DNA of 64,000 bases, taken from contig NZ_JAEKMI010000001.1 of assembly GCF_020217485.1 (NCBI RefSeq), positions 62,001 to 126,000 of the forward strand, in the 5' to 3' direction. The notes below the pieces were generated by a model, which did not search any database, had not been told where the DNA came from, and worked only from the letters and a program-made list of their open reading frames with translations. The translations under genes were made by a program, and so were the position numbers. Positions 52,659 to 62,065 of the stretch are shown one piece after another. How positions within the stretch are numbered: position 1 is the first letter of the stretch; every line of letters starts with the position of its first letter. This DNA comes from Mycobacterium sp. WUMAC-067 (GTDB taxonomy: Bacteria; Actinomycetota; Actinomycetes; Mycobacteriales; Mycobacteriaceae).

Positions 52659-53936
52659 TCAAAGTTGCTGCTCAGGAAGATTCAACGTGTGCGGAGACGG
52701 CAAGGGGTCGGGCTCCGGAACGGGCACCGTCCGGGTCTCCGGGGCCACCACCCAGCCCACCGCGGCGATCAGCAAAACGATGCCGCTGATGATGAAACCC
52801 CAGCCGTAGCTCAGCCGCTCGGCGACCCAACCGAGCGTCACGGATCCGACGATCGCGCCCAGGTCGGACATCATCTGAACGGCCGCCACCGGACTGCCCG
52901 CGCGCGCCTCGCTGCCCAGGATGTCGGCGACGGCGGCCTGCATCGGCGACATGTAGATGCCCGTCACCGCCCCCACCACCACCGCGGCGACCAGAAACCT
53001 CGGCAATGACGACGCCGCGCCCAAGAAGATGGTCGCCGCGCCGGACAACGCCAGGCCCACGATCATCAACGTGCGCCGTCCCATCCGGTCGGACAGGTAG
53101 CCACTGGGGATCATGGCCAACGCGTTGCCCCCTGCGAACGCCGCGAGCGCAATGCCGATGACGCCGACGCCGCGGCCCATGACGTCGGTGATGAACAAGG
53201 GGACCAGGGCGACACGAAGGCCGAACGCCGACCAACCGGTCGCGAAATTGGCCCCGAGCGAGGACCAATAGGCGCGCACGCGCAACGCCTCTCGCATCGT
53301 CACCGTCGACCGCGTCGGCGGCCCCGGGGCGGCCAGGGCCGAATTCCGCAAGCCGAAAAACAGCACCACCGCCACACCGAGCAGCGCGACGCCGTACACG
53401 ATGAACGGCGCGGTGAGCCCCCAACCGGCCGCCAGGGCGCCGACGGCCGGGCCGCCCACGGCCCCGACCATGAACGACGTGGTGAAAAGGCCCGCGACCC
53501 GTCCGCGGGCGTCGGGCGGGCTGATATGGATCATCAGTCCCAGCGCCGAAACATAAAACATTGTCGATCCGATTCCGCTGATGACGCGGAAAGCCATCAA
53601 TTGCCAGTAAGCCTGGGAAAACGCACACGCGCCGGTGGAGACCGCGACGATCACCATCCCGCCGATGTAGATCCGCCGCTCCCCCAGCCGCTGCACCAGC
53701 TGCCCGCTGACCGGCGCAAAACACAGGCGGGCCAACGAAAAGACGGTGACCAAGAAGGTCACCGCCTTGATGCTGACGCCGAAACTGCGGGCGAAAGACG
53801 GCAGCGCCGGCGAAATGACCCCGTAACCCAGGGCAACCATGATATTTGCCCAGCTAAGGATCCAAACTTCGCGCGGCAGGCGGGTCGAACGCGGCGCGCG
53901 TCCCCCCGGGCGGGTAAGGCGGGGGGAAAGGGTCAC
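52659..53936 (-). CDS. Major facilitator superfamily transporter
   Basis: A 425-residue 12-helix MFS exporter. The loop 2-3 motif is [16 protein letters not shown], the loop 8-9 counterpart [16 protein letters not shown], and a motif-C-like [15 protein letters not shown] lies in TM5, typical of drug/metabolite efflux proteins. The GTG start overlaps the pgmA stop (GTGA), so it is co-transcribed with pgmA. Substrate unknown. Confidence 0.9.
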   Translation of the reverse strand: MTLSPRLTRPGGRAPRSTRLPREVWILSWANIMVALGYGVISPALPSFARSFGVSIKAVTFLVTVFSLARLCFAPVSGQLVQRLGERRIYIGGMVIVAVSTGACAFSQAYWQLMAFRVISGIGSTMFYVSALGLMIHISPPDARGRVAGLFTTSFMVGAVGGPAVGALAAGWGLTAPFIVYGVALLGVAVVLFFGLRNSALAAPGPPTRSTVTMREALRVRAYWSSLGANFATGWSAFGLRVALVPLFITDVMGRGVGVIGIALAAFAGGNALAMIPSGYLSDRMGRRTLMIVGLALSGAATIFLGAASSLPRFLVAAVVVGAVTGIYMSPMQAAVADILGSEARAGSPVAAVQMMSDLGAIVGSVTLGWVAERLSYGWGFIISGIVLLIAAVGWVVAPETRTVPVPEPDPLPSPHTLNLPEQQL

Positions 53937-55576
53937 CCGATGACTTTATTAACTACCTCGCGCGCAGTTTCTTGCACCTCCGCTAAATGCCCTTCTCCGT
54001 TGAAAGATTCCGCATAAATCTTGTACACGTCCTCGGTTCCCGACGGTCGCGCGGCAAACCACGCGTTGGCCGTTGTCACCTTCAATCCGCCCAACGCGGC
54101 GCCATTGCCCGGCGCAGCGGTCAGCTTGGCGGTGATGGGCTCCCCCGCCAGTTCCGTTGCCGTCACCTCGTCGGCCGACAGCTTGGCCAGCCGGGCCTTT
54201 TGCTCGCGATCGGCCGGCGCGTCGACCCGCGCGTAGAACGGCGTGCCGTATTGGGCGGTCAACCGTTCATAGCGCTGCGAGGGACTCGACCCCGTGACCG
54301 CCAAGATCTCGGAGGCCAGCAAGGCCAGGATGATGCCGTCCTTGTCGGTGGTCCACACGGAGCCGTCACGCCGCAGGAACGACGCCCCGGCCGATTCCTC
54401 GCCGCCGAAGCCGATGCCACCCTCGATCAGGCCGTCGACGAACCACTTGAAGCCGACCGGCACCTCGATGAGCTTGCGGCCGATGCCGGCGACCACCCGG
54501 TCGATCATCGACGAACTGACCGCGGTCTTGCCGACCGCGATGCCGCCCGGCCACGACGGCCGCTGCGTGTAGAGATATTCGATGGCCACCGCCAGGTAGT
54601 GGTTCGGATTGAGGAGCCCCGCGTCGGGGGTGACGATGCCGTGGCGGTCGGAGTCGGCATCGTTGCCCGTGGCGATCTGGTAGCGGCCGGGGTTGTCGGA
54701 CATCGCGCGGATGAGTCCCGCCATGGCGTCGGGCGAGCTGCAGTCCATCCGGATTTTGCCGTCGTGGTCGAGCGTCATGAACCGCCACGTCGCGTCGACC
54801 AGCGGATTGACCACGGTCAGATCCAGGCGATGCCGCGCGGTGATCTCGCCCCAATAGTCCACGCTCGCCCCGCCCAGCGGGTCGGCGCCGATCCGCACCC
54901 CGGCCGCGCGGATGGCATCGATGTCGACCACGTTGGGCAGGTCGTCGACATAGTTGCCGAGGTAATCGTGGCGCTGCGCTTCCTGCAGTGCGCGGGCCAG
55001 CGGAATGCGCTTGACGCCCGACCCGTCGCGCAGAATCTCGTTGGCGCGCTTGGCGATTGCGTTGGTTGCGTCGGTGTCGGCCGGGCCGCCGTTGGGCGGG
55101 TTGTATTTGATGCCCCCGTCCGAAGGCGGGTTGTGTGACGGCGTCACGACGATTCCGTCGGCCAGCGCGTCGGTGCGGCCGCGGTTGTAGGTGAGGATGG
55201 CGTGGCTGACCGCCGGGGTCGGCGTGTACCGGTCGCGGGAGTCGATCATGGCGACGACGTCGTTGGCGGCCAGCACCTCCAGCGCCGAGACCCAGGCCGG
55301 CTCGGACAGGCCGTGCGTGTCCCGTCCGATGAACAACGGGCCCGTTGTGCCGCGCTCGGCCCGGTACTCGACGATGGCCTGGGTGATCGCCAGGATGTGC
55401 GCCTCGTTGAATGCGCCATTGAGTGCCGACCCGCGGTGTCCCGACGTGCCGAATGCCACCTGCTGCGCGACGTCGCCGGGATCGGGCTGAAGCGAGTAAT
55501 AGGCCGTCACCAGGTGGGGCAGATCGACAAGGTCTTCGGGTTGGGCCGGCTGACCGGCGCGAGGGTTGGCCACCAT
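53933..55576 (-). CDS. pgmA: Phosphoglucomutase (alpha-D-glucose 1,6-phosphomutase)
   Basis: A 547-residue phosphohexomutase interconverting glucose 1- and 6-phosphate. The catalytic phosphoserine loop is [11 protein letters not shown], the metal loop [11 protein letters not shown], the sugar loop GGEESAGAS and the phosphate-binding loop [18 protein letters not shown] 55576 fits the family N-terminus ([18 protein letters not shown]); 37 more codons are open upstream. It matches Rv3068c in position and length. Confidence 0.96.
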   Translation of the reverse strand: MVANPRAGQPAQPEDLVDLPHLVTAYYSLQPDPGDVAQQVAFGTSGHRGSALNGAFNEAHILAITQAIVEYRAERGTTGPLFIGRDTHGLSEPAWVSALEVLAANDVVAMIDSRDRYTPTPAVSHAILTYNRGRTDALADGIVVTPSHNPPSDGGIKYNPPNGGPADTDATNAIAKRANEILRDGSGVKRIPLARALQEAQRHDYLGNYVDDLPNVVDIDAIRAAGVRIGADPLGGASVDYWGEITARHRLDLTVVNPLVDATWRFMTLDHDGKIRMDCSSPDAMAGLIRAMSDNPGRYQIATGNDADSDRHGIVTPDAGLLNPNHYLAVAIEYLYTQRPSWPGGIAVGKTAVSSSMIDRVVAGIGRKLIEVPVGFKWFVDGLIEGGIGFGGEESAGASFLRRDGSVWTTDKDGIILALLASEILAVTGSSPSQRYERLTAQYGTPFYARVDAPADREQKARLAKLSADEVTATELAGEPITAKLTAAPGNGAALGGLKVTTANAWFAARPSGTEDVYKIYAESFNGEGHLAEVQETAREVVNKVIG

Positions 55577-55678
55577 GGTTACCAATTCTGCCCGTGTCCG
55601 AGTCCCCCCGGCCTGCGCCGGTCGGTACTCCCGCCATACGCTGCGTAGCGCACCGGCAAACGAAGGGAATCGACGCCA

Positions 55679-56077
55679 GTGGCGCAACGGGACTATCGCG
55701 AATTGGCCGCGGTGTTTGCCGGTGGGGCGCTGGGCTCCCTGGCCCGTGCCGCACTGAGCGCCCTCGCCGGCGGCGACCCAGGGAGCTGGCCGTGGCCGAC
55801 GTTCACGGTCAACGTCGTGGGGGCCTTTCTGGTGGGTTATTTCACGACCCGACTGTTGGAGCGGTTGCCGACGTCGAGCTATCGGCGCCCCTTGCTCGGC
55901 ACCGGATTGTGCGGTGGCTTAACCACTTTCTCCACGATGCAGGTGGAGACGGTGCGGATGATCGAGCACGGCCATTGCGGGTTGGCCGCCGGCTACACCG
56001 TCACCAGCATCGTGCTCGGGCTGCTGGCGGTGCACCTGGCCACCAAGTTGGTGCGCCGGGTGCGGGTGCGTCAATGA
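55679..56077 (+). CDS. crcB: CrcB/Fluc fluoride channel subunit 1
   Basis: A 132-residue four-helix Fluc protein: [32 protein letters not shown] (polar-track Asn) and [16 protein letters not shown] (Phe box region). It overlaps the second copy by ATGA, suggesting an obligate heterodimeric channel. GTG 55679. I did not find a fluoride riboswitch in the 100 bp upstream. Confidence 0.93.
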   Translation: MAQRDYRELAAVFAGGALGSLARAALSALAGGDPGSWPWPTFTVNVVGAFLVGYFTTRLLERLPTSSYRRPLLGTGLCGGLTTFSTMQVETVRMIEHGHCGLAAGYTVTSIVLGLLAVHLATKLVRRVRVRQ

Positions 56078-56457
56078 CCGCCGCCGCGGCGACGACGGCG
56101 CTGGTCTGGCTGGGCGTCGCGCTCATCGGCGGCATCGGATCGGTGCTGCGCTTTGTCATCGACCGTGCGGTGGCGCGCCGGGTGTCCCGGCCGTTCCCGT
56201 TCGGTACCCTCGTCGTAAACATCAGCGGCGCAGCGCTTCTCGGCTTCCTCGGCGGTCTGGCGCTGAACAAGGAGGCGGCCCTGCTGGCTGGCACGGCCTT
56301 CGTCGGCGCCTACACCACGTTTTCGACCTGGATGCTGGAGACGCAGCGACTCGGCGAGGAGCGCCAACTGCGCTCCTCGCTCGCCAACATCGTCTTCAGC
56401 GTCGTGCTGGGCGTAGCGGCGGCGTTCATCGGGCAGCGCCTTGCCGAGCTGATCTAG
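56074..56457 (+). CDS. crcB: CrcB/Fluc fluoride channel subunit 2
   Basis: A 127-residue paralog of the preceding gene, with [35 protein letters not shown] and [16 protein letters not shown]. The pair (Rv3069/Rv3070 in M. tuberculosis) exports fluoride. It abuts the convergent acyltransferase gene. Confidence 0.93.
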   Translation: MTAAAATTALVWLGVALIGGIGSVLRFVIDRAVARRVSRPFPFGTLVVNISGAALLGFLGGLALNKEAALLAGTAFVGAYTTFSTWMLETQRLGEERQLRSSLANIVFSVVLGVAAAFIGQRLAELI

Positions 56458-57075
56458 TCAGGCGCGCGGGACGTCGTCGGGGGTGCGCGGCAGCACGTAC
56501 AGCGCCATGCGGCGATTCGCCATGTCATGCTCGCCGAGGAATGCGCAGCCACCACGCTCACAGAACTTGCGCGCCAACGCATTGCGGTGGTCGGGATCGA
56601 ACATGATTCGGCGACACCGCGGGTCGAGGGTGAAGATGCCGCCCACCAAATGCGGCAGCAGGTACCCGACGTGTCCCCGCTGGATGTAATCCAGGTCGGC
56701 GACCGCGACGTGCAAACCCAGGTCGTGAGGATCGTGATTGTAGCGAGTGGCGATGGAATCCTTTGCCGCTCTGTATAGCTCGATATATGCGCGGTCCACC
56801 GCGTCGTGCATCGCCAGGAAGGGACGAGAAAAGTCACCCTGAAGTTGCGCCCGCAGGTAGCGATGCCACCGCGCCACCGGCCAGTGCGACTCCCAGGCTT
56901 CGATCAGGTGCGGGCGGCTCATCCACTCGGAGATCATGTCGGCGTCGGCACCCGGGTCGGCAAGTCGCAAACCGTACGGCTCGGGTAGGTCCGGGATGGG
57001 GGGCGGCGGGACGCTACGGATCTCCTCGGGAAGGTCGGTCAGTTCCCGCGGGAGGATGGGTTCGGCGTCACTCAT
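56458..57075 (-). CDS. MbtK-like lysine N-acyltransferase (GNAT)
   Basis: A 205-residue GNAT enzyme closely resembling mycobactin MbtK (Rv1347c). It has PPYGLRLADP-like start, SEWMSRPHLIEAWESHWPVARWHRYLRAQL, YIELYRAAKD, YNHDPHDLGLHVAVADL, RCRRIMFDPDHRNALARKFCERGGCAFLGEHDMANRRMALY. MbtK transfers a fatty acyl chain to the lysine Nε-hydroxyl/amine of mycobactin. No other siderophore gene is nearby, so it could be the genome's MbtK displaced from its cluster, or a paralog. ATG 57075. Confidence 0.85.
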   Translation of the reverse strand: MSDAEPILPRELTDLPEEIRSVPPPPIPDLPEPYGLRLADPGADADMISEWMSRPHLIEAWESHWPVARWHRYLRAQLQGDFSRPFLAMHDAVDRAYIELYRAAKDSIATRYNHDPHDLGLHVAVADLDYIQRGHVGYLLPHLVGGIFTLDPRCRRIMFDPDHRNALARKFCERGGCAFLGEHDMANRRMALYVLPRTPDDVPRA

Positions 57076-57115
57076 TTCTGCGCCTGAGCCTACGACGCTG
57101 CTGGTCGAACGCGCT

Positions 57116-57985
57116 TCAGCGGGGGACCATCCACTTCTGCGCCAGCGCGGAAACCCACTCGACTGCCGCCTCGGGCTTGTCCGGGGGCGCCTCGACGAGA
57201 ACCAATTCGTCGATGCCCAACTCGGCGAGGGCGACGATCTCACCCACGCTCGGGTCGCGCAGCGCCACCGAGAGTCGCAGCCGGGTATGGTCCCGGCCCG
57301 ATTCCGCGCACAGTTGTTCCAGCTTGGCGATCCGATCGCGCACCGCTGCCGGGCCGTCGAGATTGAACCCGTACCAGCCGTCGCCCCACATCGCCACGCG
57401 CCCCAGTGCCGCATCGCTATTGCCCCCAACCACAATGGGGATACGACGATCGCGCAGCGGCTTGGGATTAACCCGAATGGAGTCGAAACGGACGGCCTGC
57501 CCCTCAAACGAGGCGATGTCATCACGCCACAATGTGCGCATCGCGCCAACGTATTCGGCGGTGCGCGCACCACGATGCGCGAACGGCACTCCGAGTGCGG
57601 CGAATTCTTCCCGGGACCATCCGACGCCCACTCCCAGCGTCAGCCGCCCACCACTCAGCCGGTCCAAACTGGCGGCCTGCTTGGCGACCAGCACCGGATT
57701 GTGTTCGGGCAGCAGGAGCACGCCCGTCGCTACGCCGATCCGGGATGAGGCGGCAGCGGCGAAGCTCAGCGCGATCATCGGGTCAAGCCAATCCGCTTGG
57801 GCGGGAACGGCAATGACGCCGTCGTCGGAATAGGGATAGCGCGAAGCGGGTCGGTCTACCATGACGACGTGCTCCCCTACCCAAAGGGTGGCGAAGCCGC
57901 ACTCATCCGCAGTTGACGCGACGGCATCGATCACCGCGCGGTCGGCGCCGGCGCCGATCCCGAGCGCATGCAATCCCAAACGCAT
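57116..57985 (-). CDS. F420-dependent LLM-class oxidoreductase
   Basis: A 289-residue luciferase-like protein with FATLWVGEHVVMVDRPASRYPYSDDG, ATGVLLLPEHNPVLVAKQAASLDRLSGGRLTLGVGVGWSREEFAALG and PIVVGGNSDAALGRVA. It is the full-length counterpart of Rv3072c, which I recall as a much shorter gene in H37Rv. Probable coenzyme F420 use; substrate unknown. Confidence 0.88.
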   Translation of the reverse strand: MRLGLHALGIGAGADRAVIDAVASTADECGFATLWVGEHVVMVDRPASRYPYSDDGVIAVPAQADWLDPMIALSFAAAASSRIGVATGVLLLPEHNPVLVAKQAASLDRLSGGRLTLGVGVGWSREEFAALGVPFAHRGARTAEYVGAMRTLWRDDIASFEGQAVRFDSIRVNPKPLRDRRIPIVVGGNSDAALGRVAMWGDGWYGFNLDGPAAVRDRIAKLEQLCAESGRDHTRLRLSVALRDPSVGEIVALAELGIDELVLVEAPPDKPEAAVEWVSALAQKWMVPR

Positions 57986-58016
57986 CGCACGATCGTCTCA
58001 CGGTGAGAACTGGCGA

Positions 58017-58373
58017 TCACCGGCTTTTCAGCAGCTTCGCCAGGACGGCCGCCTGGCTGATGTCAACCTCGCGAGTCGCGGTGACCAACGTGACCGGACC
58101 CCGCTTGGCTAGCTTGCGGAGCTCCTCCAGCGCGGCGCTGTCGCGCAGTTCCGCCTTGTAGCGCGAAGCGAATTCGTCGAACCGTTCGGCCCGGTGTCGG
58201 TACCACTCGCGGAGGTCCTTCGATGGCGCGACCTCCTTGCACCAGATACCCACCCGCGGGTCGTCCTTGCGCATGCCGCGCGGCCAGACCCGATCGACCA
58301 GCACGCGCTGACCCTCGTCAGCGCCGACGTCGTCGTAGACCCGCACGACTCGGATCCGCCCTCTGGGGCTCAC
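58017..58373 (-). CDS. DUF488 family protein
   Basis: A 118-residue DUF488 protein: VYDDVGADEGQRVLVDRVWPRGMRKDD, WCKEVAPSKDLREWY and GPVTLVTATREVDISQAAVLAKLL. GTG 58373 gives the length I recall for Rv3073c. The frame extends far upstream but without family sequence. Function unknown. Divergent from the 13E12 gene (55 bp). Confidence 0.87.
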   Translation of the reverse strand: MSPRGRIRVVRVYDDVGADEGQRVLVDRVWPRGMRKDDPRVGIWCKEVAPSKDLREWYRHRAERFDEFASRYKAELRDSAALEELRKLAKRGPVTLVTATREVDISQAAVLAKLLKSR

Positions 58374-58428
58374 ATGCCCAGAGTAGCCATGGGCCCGCTT
58401 GTCAGTGGGCACAATTACTATCGAAAGT

Positions 58429-59703
58429 ATGTTCGAGGAATTGACCGCCGTCGATCCGGCAGCCGACGAATCGTCGCTGGTAGAGCGCATCGCCGAGCTG
58501 GAGACGCTCAAGTCCGCGGCGGCCGCCGGCCAGGCCCGGGCGGCGGCCGCTCTGGACGCGGCGCGTCGAGCCACCGAAGCGGCCACCGGGGTGCCCGCCG
58601 CGCGCCGCGGACGCGGCGTGGCAAGCGAGGTTGCCCTGGCGCGACGGGACTCCCCCGCGCGGGGCGGCCGGCATCTGGGTTTCGCCAAAGCCCTGGTGCA
58701 CGAGATGCCGCATACGCTGGCCGCGCTGGAATGCGGGGCCCTGTCGGAGTGGCGGGCGACGCTGATCGTGCGCGAGAGCGCATGCCTGGACGTCGAGGAC
58801 CGCCGCGCCTTGGACGCGGAAATGTGTGCCGACCCGGCGAGCCTGAGCGGCATGGGCGATGCGCGAGTGGCCGCGGCCGCAAAGGCGATCGCCTACCGGC
58901 TCGATCCGCATGCCGTCGTCGAGCGGGCGGCCAAGGCCGAGAACGACCGCACCGTCACCATTCGGCCGGCGCCCGACACGATGACCTATGTCTCGGCGTT
59001 ATTGCCGGTGGCTCAGGGGGTTTCGGTGTATGCGGCGCTGCGCCGCGAAGCAGACACTTGCGGTGACGGGCGCCCGCGCGGGCAGGTGATGGCGGACACC
59101 TTGGTGGAAAGGGTGACCGGCCGCTGCGCACCGGTCCCCACCCCGGTCGCGGTCAACCTGGTGCTGTCCGACGAAACGCTGCTTGGCGGTGGCGATGTGC
59201 CGGCCGATATCTCCGGCTACGGTCCCGTTCCCGCGGCGGTCGCCCGCAGCATGGTCGCCGCGGCCGCCGCCGATCGACGTTCGCGAGCGACTCTGCGCAG
59301 GCTCTACGCGCATCCCCAGGCCGGGGCGCTGGTGGCGATGGAATCACGGGCACGACTCTTCCCGCAGGGCCTGGCCGCGTTCATCGGGCTCCGCGATCAA
59401 CACTGCCGCACTCCCTACTGCGACGCGCCGATCAGGCACCGCGACCACGCGCAGCCGTGGGCCGTCGGCGGCCCGACCACCGCGGACAACGGCCTCGGAT
59501 TGTGCGAGCACTGCAACTACGTCAAGGAAAATGCGGGGTGGCGGGTGCGCACGAGCGTCGACGAAAACCATACCCATACAGCACTTTTTACGACGCCCAC
59601 GGGCAAAACCTACCGTTCGACGGCGCCGCCGCGCGGCCCCACCATCACGATGAGCAAGCTCGAAGTCCGCGTCGGCGTCGCGCTCGCGCGACATGCGGCG
59701 TAG
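58429..59703 (+). CDS. 13E12-repeat family HNH endonuclease-like protein (DUF222)
   Basis: A 424-residue protein of the mycobacterial REP13E12 family. The N-terminal DUF222 helical region covers ~1-300 (AALECGALSEWRATLIVRES, PDTMTYVSALLPVAQGVSVYAALR). A C-terminal HNH domain has RDQHCRTPYCDAPIRHRDHAQPWAVGGPTTADNGLGLCEHCNYVKE (two Cys pairs and the HNH core). Such genes occur in multiple copies and can serve as phage or repeat insertion targets. Matches Rv3074. Mobility is not shown here. Confidence 0.92.
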   Translation: MFEELTAVDPAADESSLVERIAELETLKSAAAAGQARAAAALDAARRATEAATGVPAARRGRGVASEVALARRDSPARGGRHLGFAKALVHEMPHTLAALECGALSEWRATLIVRESACLDVEDRRALDAEMCADPASLSGMGDARVAAAAKAIAYRLDPHAVVERAAKAENDRTVTIRPAPDTMTYVSALLPVAQGVSVYAALRREADTCGDGRPRGQVMADTLVERVTGRCAPVPTPVAVNLVLSDETLLGGGDVPADISGYGPVPAAVARSMVAAAAADRRSRATLRRLYAHPQAGALVAMESRARLFPQGLAAFIGLRDQHCRTPYCDAPIRHRDHAQPWAVGGPTTADNGLGLCEHCNYVKENAGWRVRTSVDENHTHTALFTTPTGKTYRSTAPPRGPTITMSKLEVRVGVALARHAA

Positions 59704-59706
59704 CGC

Positions 59707-60627
59707 TCAGTAGTGATAGGTGTCCGACGGCGCGGGTGAGTGATCGCGTTCTTCCTCGTCGATGTCCAAGGCCTCGATGCCGTACGCGCGAGCCAGCTCG
59801 AGAATCTTGGTCGCGCGCGCGATGCGGGGCAGATCAGAGCCGTTGCGGATCTCTCCCCCGTCACGTTCGAACTCGGCGAAAAACTCTTTCGCCCAAGATA
59901 TTTCGTCCTGCGACGGGGATAGACCTTCATTGACGACGGCGCACTGGTCGGGCGTCAGGCAGATCTTGCCGGTCATCCCGAACTGGGTGGAGACCGCCGT
60001 GGCCTCGATCAGTTTCAGCGGATTGGAGCCGATGGTGGGGCCGTCGATCGCGCTGGGCAGGTCGGCGGCCTTGGAGGCGATGGTGAAGCGGGATCGCGTG
60101 TAGGCCAGGGTCGCCGGGTCGTCCCCGAAACCGGTGTCGCGGCGGAAGTCCCCGATGCCGAACGCCAGCCGGAAGGTTCCCTTGGTCGCCGCGATCTCGG
60201 TGATGCGCTCGAGGCCCCGCGCCGTTTCGACCAGGGCCACGATCGGCACATCGGGGAGCCGTTTCGCGGTCTCGGTGACGTGGTCGACCGATTCGACCAT
60301 CGCCAGCATCACCCCGCCGACCGGCGTCGCGGCAAGGGCGGCCAGGTCGTCCGCCCACCAGGGGGTGCCGAAGCCGTTGATGCGGACCCAGTCGACGTTG
60401 CCGGCGCCCAGCCAACTCACCACGTTGTCGCGTGCGGTGTGCTTGTCATTGGGCGCGACGGCGTCCTCGATATCGAAAACGACGATATCGGCGCGGGAGT
60501 GCACCGCGGACTGGAACCGGTCGGCATGCGTGCCGTTGACCAGGAGCCAGCTCCGGGCCAGTACCGGGTCGATGCGAGAGCCGATGTCTTCGGATTCGGC
60601 GGCGCTGCTGTTGACCTGTTCGTCCAT
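59707..60627 (-). CDS. HpcH/HpaI aldolase, citrate lyase beta-like (CitE-like)
   Basis: A 306-residue TIM-barrel lyase of the CitE-like group. It has DIVVFDIEDAVAPNDKHTARDN (acidic/metal region), WVRINGFGTPWW (substrate Arg), IVALVETARGLE (metal Glu), FGIGDFRRDTGFGDD (metal Asp region) and GMTGKICLTPDQ. Members cleave or hydrolyse malyl- or citramalyl-CoA type esters. Matches Rv3075c. Convergent with the 13E12 gene (3 bp). Confidence 0.88.
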   Translation of the reverse strand: MDEQVNSSAAESEDIGSRIDPVLARSWLLVNGTHADRFQSAVHSRADIVVFDIEDAVAPNDKHTARDNVVSWLGAGNVDWVRINGFGTPWWADDLAALAATPVGGVMLAMVESVDHVTETAKRLPDVPIVALVETARGLERITEIAATKGTFRLAFGIGDFRRDTGFGDDPATLAYTRSRFTIASKAADLPSAIDGPTIGSNPLKLIEATAVSTQFGMTGKICLTPDQCAVVNEGLSPSQDEISWAKEFFAEFERDGGEIRNGSDLPRIARATKILELARAYGIEALDIDEEERDHSPAPSDTYHY

Positions 60628-60966
60628 ATCGGCTGATCTGTCGTCTTCTCGTGGTTTCAAATGGTGGACGTGTGTCCTTAACCGTAGCGATGTCCCGGAA
60701 CAATCGGTCGGGCAAGCCCCGCGGACGCCATGGCGACTCGGCCGCGGCGCCGGCCGAGTTCCTGACCGGAGCGGCGAATCACTGGACCGGCCAGCAAACG
60801 AAACCGGCCCGCGGTCGCGTTTCCCGGTGGCAGCGCGGGGTAGCCGTCCCCTTGGACGTCGCGACCGTTGTCGCACGTCTTTCTGCGGAGACTAGAGCAC
60901 CCTGGTCTCCAAATGTATCTCGATCAGCCGTCTGGGCTTCGACCGAGAAAATCCATAGGAGTAAAT
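60628..60966. other. 339-bp intergenic region
   Basis: This divergent region separates the CitE-like gene (minus) and the small exported protein (plus). An inverted repeat GGAGAC-N12-GTCTCC lies at about 60889-60912, near the plus-strand start. A 107-codon plus-strand frame (60651-60974) lacks a ribosome binding site and recognisable features. I see no other structure. Confidence 0.4.
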
Positions 60967-61239
60967 ATGCGTAGGACCATCGCCATCGTTTCAACCACTG
61001 GGGCGCTGTTGTTGGGAGGAGCCGGTGTCGCCAATGCCGCCGGCCCGAGTGCTCCGGCGCCGTCGCCCGCTACAACGACGTTGGCGGACCACAACGACGA
61101 TCAGCACAGCGACAACAGCGGGCTGTGGGGCCTCGTTGGCCTGCTCGGTCTGGGTGGGCTCGCCGGACTGATGCGCCGGAAGGACACCGCTGCCGGCACC
61201 GGCGTCGGACCGGTCTCCCCTCGCGACCGCGGCGTCTAA
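60967..61239 (+). CDS. Small exported protein with WGxxGxxG-type C-terminal segment
   Basis: A 90-residue protein. A signal peptide (RTIAIVSTTGALLLGGAGVANAA) precedes a short Pro/Ala/Asp/His-rich mature stretch, then WGLVGLLGLGGLAGLMRRKD. That tripartite end (Trp-Gly motif, Gly/Leu helix, Arg cluster) resembles the WGxxGxxG-CTERM class of putative sorting signals. About 18 residues follow the Arg cluster, which is unusual for a sorting tail. AGGAG precedes ATG 60967. Envelope location is inferred. Confidence 0.72.
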   Translation: MRRTIAIVSTTGALLLGGAGVANAAGPSAPAPSPATTTLADHNDDQHSDNSGLWGLVGLLGLGGLAGLMRRKDTAAGTGVGPVSPRDRGV

Positions 61240-61249
61240 CCCTTCGTCT

Positions 61250-61296
61250 CACCCAGATGTCCGTCGGGCGCTGCGCGCCTGACGGGGATTTGGGTG
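61250..61296 (+). terminator. Long imperfect hairpin after the WGxxGxxG protein
   Basis: CACCCA/TGGGTG, CCGTC/GACGG and GGCGC/GCGCC stack into one stem with small internal loops and a 3-4-nt apex, about 10 bp after the stop codon. There is no T tract. Confidence 0.5.
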
Positions 61297-61478
61297 GACA
61301 CCGGTCCGGTTATCGAAATACGTTGTTCCCCAACGTCTTCCGGTTTTGGCGCGTCCCGCGGAATGCGTCCCGCACTGCGGGGTGCCGTTTGGCCGCGTGC
61401 GCAGCGGGTATACGTCGCGAAGCCGCACACAGCCCAGCGTGCGTTTCACAACTCCCGAATTCACTGGAGGTATCGGCG

Positions 61479-62045
61479 ATGGCCGACATGATTATCCAGT
61501 CGCCCGACGAGGTCGTCGCGTTCCTGAAAGCACAGCACAACCTCATCGAGGACATGTTTGACCAGGTGTTGCACGCCACGGATCCGAAAGCGCGTGAGGA
61601 GCCGTTCGCGGCGCTGCGCCAATTGCTGGCGGTACACGAAACCGCCGAGGAAATGATCGTGCATCCGCGCGCACGCAAGGAGGCCGACGACGGCGAAGCC
61701 CTCGTCGACGCCCGCCTGAAGGAAGAGCATGAGGCCAAGGAGCTGCTGTCACAGATCGAGCAGCTCGACGTCACCTCGCAGCGGTTCATCGACGAACTCA
61801 CCAAACTGCGCGAAGCCGTGCTCGAGCACGCCAAGCAGGAGGAGACCGAGGAATTCCCGGTCCTCACGCAACAGCTCGATACCGACGATCTCAAGCGGAT
61901 GGGAACGGCGGTGCGCGCCGCCGAGGCCATCGCCCCAACCCACCCCCACCCGGGCGTGGAGTCGGCAAAGCTGAATTTCGCGCTCGGCCCGTTTGCCTCC
62001 ATGCTCGATCGCGCCCGCGACCTCATCGGACAAGCCATCGGTTGA
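61479..62045 (+). CDS. Hemerythrin HHE-domain protein
   Basis: A 188-residue four-helix protein with the di-iron pattern His ([10 protein letters not shown]), HxxxE ([10 protein letters not shown]), HExx (EEHEAKELL) and HxxxE ([11 protein letters not shown]). Mycobacterial HHE proteins have been linked to oxidative or nitrosative stress. ATG 61479 follows GGAGG by nine bases. The C-terminus ([22 protein letters not shown]) is a conserved helix. It precedes selO by 20 bp, suggesting co-transcription. Confidence 0.9.
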   Translation: MADMIIQSPDEVVAFLKAQHNLIEDMFDQVLHATDPKAREEPFAALRQLLAVHETAEEMIVHPRARKEADDGEALVDARLKEEHEAKELLSQIEQLDVTSQRFIDELTKLREAVLEHAKQEETEEFPVLTQQLDTDDLKRMGTAVRAAEAIAPTHPHPGVESAKLNFALGPFASMLDRARDLIGQAIG

Positions 62046-62065
62046 ATTTCCGTAGGCTCGGTCAC

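Noticed and set aside
55577-55678. Fluoride riboswitch upstream of the crcB pair
   Set aside because: I looked for the conserved crcB-motif core in the 100 bp before the first crcB and did not see it.
60651-60974. 107-codon plus-strand frame in the intergenic region
   Set aside because: No ribosome binding site before any start, overlaps the real small gene's start, and contains no recognisable features.
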